NCBI RefSeq assembly: GCF_014650495.1
Contig: NZ_BMVB01000032.1
Coordinates: forward strand, 1 to 49,659
Length of the DNA stretch: 49,659 bases
From: Streptomyces cinnamoneus
GTDB lineage: Bacteria; Actinomycetota; Actinomycetes; Streptomycetales; Streptomycetaceae
Direction of reading: 5' to 3'
Positions 46,150 to 49,659 of the stretch are shown here, piece after piece. The notes beneath the pieces were generated by a model. It did not search any database, was not told the DNA's origin, and saw only the letters and a program-made list of their open reading frames with translations. Positions within the stretch are counted from its first letter, which is position 1, and each line of letters begins with the position of its first letter. A program made the translations under genes and the position numbers.

Positions 46150-47796
46150 TCAGCCCAGGTCCCGGCGGCGGAGCGCCACCAGGCCCGCACAGGTCAGTGC
46201 GGCCGCCAGGGCCGTCAGCCACACGAACGGCACGGCGGACGCCACCGCACCCGGCAGCTTGGGCAGGTGCCCGAAGGGGGAGAGGCCCATGACCCACCCG
46301 GGCAGCTTCAGCACGGGGCCGAGCCAGCCGATGGCCAGGCACACCCCCGCCGCCGCCCAGGCGCCCGCCGACACCTGCGGCACGGCACCGAAGACCAGCA
46401 CCGCGAGGCCGGCCGGCACCCAGGCGGCCGGCGCCTGGGCGAGCACCGCACCGAGCACGCGCGGCAGCTGTCCCCCGACGTCCCCCGCCGCGAGCCCGTA
46501 GCCCAGGCCCATCCCGAGGCCGCCGGCCGCCAGCACGGCCGCCGTGCCCAGGAACGCGAAGGCCAGGTGCCCGGCCGCCCACCGCAGCCGGCTCACCGCA
46601 CCGGCGAGCACGGGCTCCGCCCGCCCGCCGGTCTCCTCCGCCCGCAGTCGCAGCACGCTCCCCACCGCGTACAGGGCCGCGACCATGCCCAGCACACCCG
46701 CGATCGAGGACAGGAACGCCTCGGTGATGCCCTGGTGACCTCCCATGCGCGCGAAGATCTCACGGGTGCCGTCGTTGTCCCCGACGAGCTCGGTGGCACC
46801 GTCGGTGATGGCGCCGAAGACCCCGCCCGCCACGGCGAAGGCCAGCGCCCAGCCCAGCAGCGAGCCGCGCTGCAGGCGCCACGCGAGCCCGTACGCGCCG
46901 GCCAGGCGGCGGGAGGCCGCCGCCGCTCCCGGCCGGTCGGCCAGCAGACCGGCACCCAGGTCGCGCCGCCCGGCGAGCGCGTAGGCGGCCGCCGCCGTGA
47001 CCGCCGCTGCCGCACACGGCAGCAGCAGCACCCACCAGCGGTTCCCGGCGAACGCCCGCACCTCCTCGCCCCAGCCGACGGGGGAGACCCACACCAGGGG
47101 CGAGGACGCCCCGCCGCGCGCGGCGTCCCCCGCCGCCCGCAGGACGAACGCGGCGCCCAGCACCGCGCCCGCGATGCCCTTGGCCGCCCGTGCGCTCTCC
47201 GTGAGCTGGGCCGCGACGGCCGCGACGCCCGCGAAGCACAGCCCCGCACCGCCGATGGCCAGCCCCAGGGCCAGCGCGCCCCCGCCCGGCAGCCCCAGGC
47301 CGGCCAGGCCGGCCGCGACGAGGAGCGCCACCAGGACGTTCGCCGCCAGCGCCGTCAGCAGGGCCGCGGTGAGCGGTGCCCGGCGGCCCACGACGGCCGA
47401 GGACAGCAGCTCCTGGCGGCCGCTCTCCTCCTCTTCCCGGGTGTGCCGCACCACCACGACCACGCTCATGACTGCGGCGAACACGCCCCCCAGCGCCACC
47501 ATGCGCCAGGCGACCAGACCGCCGGGCGCGTCGTCGAGCACCGGCCCGTACAGCGCGCGCAACGAGCCGCTGGCGTTCGTCGACCGTGCCAGCCCCGCGC
47601 GACCGGACGCCGTGTCGTAGAGCGTGCGGAACGCGCTCGCGGTACTCATGACGGTCAGGCCCAGGGCCACGACCCACACCGGCAGCATCACCCGGTCGCG
47701 GCGCACCGCCAGCCGCAGCAGCGTGCCCGTACCCGCCAGCTGCCACGAGCGGCTCGCATGCCGCCGGGCGGTGCCCGGCGCGGCGACGGCGGTCAT
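46150..47796 (-). CDS. ABC transporter permease
   Basis: A 548-residue membrane protein with about 12 helices in two similar halves (MVALGGVFAAVMSVVVVVRHTREEEESGRQELLS in the first; VLGMVAALYAVGSVLRLRAEETGGRAEPVLA in the second). The E-E-x-G-R motif after a helix is shared by exporter permeases of Actinobacteria. It is coupled to the ATPase gene by an ATGA overlap at 47793-47796, which fixes the start. Together they form a complete exporter, with one ATPase dimer per permease. The substrate is unknown; the divergent GbsR/MarR-like regulator suggests an inducing compound. Confidence 0.9.
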   Translation of the reverse strand: MTAVAAPGTARRHASRSWQLAGTGTLLRLAVRRDRVMLPVWVVALGLTVMSTASAFRTLYDTASGRAGLARSTNASGSLRALYGPVLDDAPGGLVAWRMVALGGVFAAVMSVVVVVRHTREEEESGRQELLSSAVVGRRAPLTAALLTALAANVLVALLVAAGLAGLGLPGGGALALGLAIGGAGLCFAGVAAVAAQLTESARAAKGIAGAVLGAAFVLRAAGDAARGGASSPLVWVSPVGWGEEVRAFAGNRWWVLLLPCAAAAVTAAAAYALAGRRDLGAGLLADRPGAAAASRRLAGAYGLAWRLQRGSLLGWALAFAVAGGVFGAITDGATELVGDNDGTREIFARMGGHQGITEAFLSSIAGVLGMVAALYAVGSVLRLRAEETGGRAEPVLAGAVSRLRWAAGHLAFAFLGTAAVLAAGGLGMGLGYGLAAGDVGGQLPRVLGAVLAQAPAAWVPAGLAVLVFGAVPQVSAGAWAAAGVCLAIGWLGPVLKLPGWVMGLSPFGHLPKLPGAVASAVPFVWLTALAAALTCAGLVALRRRDLG

Positions 47797-48728
47797 CTCG
47801 CCACCGTCCCCGCCGCGCCCGCGGGCACCTCGCCCTGGTAGTGGCGCAGGAACAGCTCCTCCAAGGTGGGCGGCGTACTCGTCAGGCCGAGCACCCCGCA
47901 CGCGGCGAGCCGGTGCAGCACCGCGTCCAGCCCACCGGGGTCGACCTGCAGCCTGACCTGCTGCGCCCGCCCCTCGTGCAGGGGCCGGACGGTCACGTCG
48001 TGGACGCCGGGCAGCTGCGTGAGACCGTCGGGAGCGCCCGACAGCTCGGCGGTCACGGACGTACGGGTCAGGTGGCGTAGCTCCGCGAGCGAGCCCGTCT
48101 CGACGGTCACTCCCCGGCGGACGATGCTGACCCGGTCGCACAGCGCCTCCACCTCGCTGAGCACGTGGCTCGACAGCAGGACCGTGCGGCCGCGCTCGCG
48201 CTCCTCGGCCACGCACTGCTGGAAGACCTCCTCCATCAGCGGGTCGAGTCCGGAGGTCGGCTCGTCCAGCACGAGCAGATCGCCGTCGGAGGCGAAGGCC
48301 GCCACCAGGGCGACCTTCTGGCGGTTGCCCTTGGAGTAGGCGCGCCCCTTCTTCGTCGGATCGAGCTCGAAGCGCTCCAGGAGCCCGGCTCGCCGTGCCC
48401 GGTCACCGCCCCCGCGCAGCCGCAGGAAGAGGTCGATGACCTCGCCGCCCGAGAGGTTGCGCCACAGGGTGACGTCGCCGGGCACGTACGCGACGCGGCG
48501 GTGCAGTTCCACCGCGTCGCGCCAGGGGTCCCTGCCGAGGACCTGGGCGGCCCCGCCGTCCGGGCGCAGCAGGCCGAGGAGGATCCGGATGGTGGTGGAC
48601 TTCCCGGCGCCGTTGGGGCCGAGGAAGCCGTGCACCTCACCTGCCTCGACAGCGAGATCGAGGCCGTCCAGCGCACGGGTCCGGCCGAAGACCTTGCGCA
48701 GGCCGGACACGGAGATTGCCTTCGTCAT
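47793..48728 (-). CDS. ABC transporter ATP-binding protein
   Basis: A 311-residue ATPase. It has Walker A GPNGAGKST, the Q-loop VAYVPGDVTLW, signature-like YSKGNRQKVALVAAF (SKGNRQK in place of LSGGQ), Walker B DLLVLDEPTSGLDP and the H-loop LSSHVL. The C-terminal extension (about residues 225-311) is the regulatory domain common in drug and bacitracin exporters. The start is ATG 48728 (MTKAISV) with only a weak GAGG; a longer frame to 48818 crosses the promoter. A promoter fits upstream: TTTACA 48781-48776 and AAATTT 48758-48753, minus strand, spacer 17. Confidence 0.92.
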   Translation of the reverse strand: MTKAISVSGLRKVFGRTRALDGLDLAVEAGEVHGFLGPNGAGKSTTIRILLGLLRPDGGAAQVLGRDPWRDAVELHRRVAYVPGDVTLWRNLSGGEVIDLFLRLRGGGDRARRAGLLERFELDPTKKGRAYSKGNRQKVALVAAFASDGDLLVLDEPTSGLDPLMEEVFQQCVAEERERGRTVLLSSHVLSEVEALCDRVSIVRRGVTVETGSLAELRHLTRTSVTAELSGAPDGLTQLPGVHDVTVRPLHEGRAQQVRLQVDPGGLDAVLHRLAACGVLGLTSTPPTLEELFLRHYQGEVPAGAAGTVAR

Positions 48729-48747
48729 GCCTCGAACGTACGCTTCT

Positions 48748-48763
48748 TTCAGAAATTTGTGAA
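48748..48763. promoter_or_regulatory. Operator palindrome overlapping the ABC promoter
   Basis: TTCAGAAATTTGTGAA at 48748-48763 is symmetric in seven of eight pairs. It covers the -10 (AAATTT) of the ABC operon on the minus strand and lies about 15-30 bp before the -10 (TAAATT 48778-48783) of the divergent regulator. It is the natural site for the regulator's repression of the transporter. Confidence 0.6.
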
Positions 48764-48844
48764 GATTGGAAAGGGTGTAAATTGACCGCGAGAGCGTCCC
48801 CGGTCCGGCGGGCCGCACCAGCGATGCAGGGGAGAGGGCGCGCG

Positions 48845-49429
48845 ATGAGAGAGACGGCCGCGACGGCGGACCGCGACGGCGGGGACGGCACCGAGCGCGC
48901 CGCCGTGGTCCGCGACCGGCAGCGCGACACGGAAGCCGTGTCCCGCTTCGTCGAGCGGTTCGCCGGGGAGCTGACCGACGCCGGCATGCAGCGCATGGCG
49001 GCCCGCGTCTTCGCGGCGCTCCTGGCCTCCGACTCCGGCACGATGACCTCCGCCGAGCTGGCCGAGCAGCTGCAGATCAGCCCGGCGGCGGTTTCGGGGG
49101 CGGTCCGCTACCTCACCCAGGTCGAGATGGTGGGCCGCGAACGCGAACCGGGCTCCCGGCGCGACCGCTACCGCCTCCACGGCGACGTCTGGTACGAGAC
49201 CCTCACCCGCCGCGACCAGCTCCTGTCGCGATGGGAGGGCGTGATGCGCGAGGGCGCGAGGACGCTGGGCCCGGACACCCCGGCGGGCGTGCGGGTGGCG
49301 GAGACCGCGGAGTTCTTCGAGTTCATCCAGAAGGAGTTCCAGCAGGTCCTGGTCCGCTGGCGCGACCACAAGGCGGCGCGGCGCGAGGCCGCCTCGTCGG
49401 AGGGTGGGACACCCGGCCCCGTGGCGTAG
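48845..49429 (+). CDS. GbsR/MarR-family transcriptional regulator
   Basis: A 194-residue winged-helix regulator. The DNA-binding region (about residues 45-105) contains MQRMAARVFAALLASDSGTM, then SAELAEQLQISPAAVSGAVRYL and the wing VGREREPGSRRDRYRL. The C-terminal half is helical and ends in a basic tail, as in the GbsR-like branch. It is divergent from the ABC exporter operon and probably represses it, released by the exporter's substrate. The start is ATG 48845, 5 nt after GGGGAGAGGG. It is monocistronic, with a terminator 72 bp downstream. Confidence 0.88.
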   Translation: MRETAATADRDGGDGTERAAVVRDRQRDTEAVSRFVERFAGELTDAGMQRMAARVFAALLASDSGTMTSAELAEQLQISPAAVSGAVRYLTQVEMVGREREPGSRRDRYRLHGDVWYETLTRRDQLLSRWEGVMREGARTLGPDTPAGVRVAETAEFFEFIQKEFQQVLVRWRDHKAARREAASSEGGTPGPVA

Positions 49430-49500
49430 CGCTCGGTTGCGGAGGGTGCGGAAATCGGGTCCGGTGGGGGCTCCGGGTGTGAGGCCGCCCATAGGGGCCA

Positions 49501-49534
49501 GGTCACCTTCCCTGTTCTTTAGTGGAAGGTGGCC
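49501..49534 (+). terminator. Intrinsic terminator after the GbsR/MarR gene
   Basis: GGTCACCTTCC 49501-49511 pairs with GGAAGGTGGCC 49524-49534 (one G-T wobble) and is followed by CTTTTCTTT. It is the only hairpin in the window with a classical U-tract. The 125 bp after it hold no recognisable gene; a GGGCGCC is repeated at 49617 and 49644 around an AT-rich stretch. Confidence 0.75.
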
Positions 49535-49659
49535 CTTTTCTTTGCGGCCGGATTCGGTGTGCGTGGGTGTTCTTACGGTGTGGGGTCGTAGGTCACATGA
49601 TTGCCAGGGGTTTCGGGCGCCGCTAACAATTACGGGGTCGCTGGGCGCCGTCGATCGAG

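Noticed and set aside
49535..49659. A tRNA or other RNA gene in the last 125 bp
   Set aside because: No cloverleaf or conserved T-loop sequence (GGTTCGAATCC type) could be found. The region is probably the promoter of the next gene.

Overview
This is a high-GC stretch of about 49.7 kb with the character of a Streptomyces chromosome. Codons nearly all end in G or C, GTG starts are common, and leucine TTA codons are rare but present. It carries a rodlin, mycothiol-linked and lanthionine-era actinobacterial families, a LAL-type LuxR regulator, and promoters of the leaderless type in which a TANNNT box sits 6-7 nt before the start codon. I see no tRNA, rRNA, CRISPR array, insertion sequence or prophage gene. 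The gene order looks like accessory chromosome: specialised metabolism, secreted proteins, transporters and regulators rather than core housekeeping.

Region by region. (1) 1-4.0 kb: the tail of an unknown gene, a UbiA-type prenyltransferase, a cytochrome P450 that overlaps it tail to tail, and a secreted GH47 alpha-mannosidase-like enzyme. (2) 4.0-8.5 kb: a divergent LysR regulator and a tight three-gene operon resembling pvcA-pvcB-pvcC: an isonitrile synthase, an Fe(II)/2-oxoglutarate oxygenase and an HpaB-like FAD hydroxylase. This is an isocyanide (paerucumarin-like) pathway without pvcD. (3) 8.5-13 kb: two VOC-fold proteins, a TTA-containing ABC exporter, an ArsC-like protein, and a small basic protein behind a perfect RecA-NDp/PafBC-type DNA-damage promoter. 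(4) 13-17 kb: an alpha-oxoamine-synthase-like protein that has lost the PLP lysine and aspartate, followed by a large LAL regulator. (5) 17-25 kb: a rodlin, an MMPL exporter, an L,D-transpeptidase lipoprotein, an asparagine-permease-like transporter with a long leader, and a photolyase behind a tiny overlapping upstream ORF. (6) 25-34 kb: a secreted propeller-like protein, a membrane-anchored periplasmic-binding-fold protein paired with a STAND-like NTPase, a PAP2 phosphatase overlapping a NarL-type two-component system whose kinase has its sensor at the C-terminus, and an MFS transporter. (7) 34-42 kb: an APC permease, a stand-alone TrpF that appears to start at CTG, an esterase, a mycothiol-dependent-enzyme homologue, an alkaline phosphatase and a serine hydrolase. 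(8) 42-49.6 kb: a membrane PP2C phosphatase, a secreted protein of 171-bp tandem repeats, a cytoplasmic protease-nuclease fusion, and an ABC transporter divergent from its likely GbsR/MarR regulator.

Links between genes. At least five genes carry a TTA codon (the ABC exporter, propeller protein, STAND-like NTPase, alkaline phosphatase and serine hydrolase). That is more than expected and suggests bldA-dependent developmental control across the window. The strongest candidates for under-described biology are the protease-nuclease fusion, the NTPase/binding-protein pair, the PLP-site-deficient oxoamine synthase homologue next to the LAL regulator, and the compact pvcABC cluster. All functions are read from sequence by eye; no database search was run.
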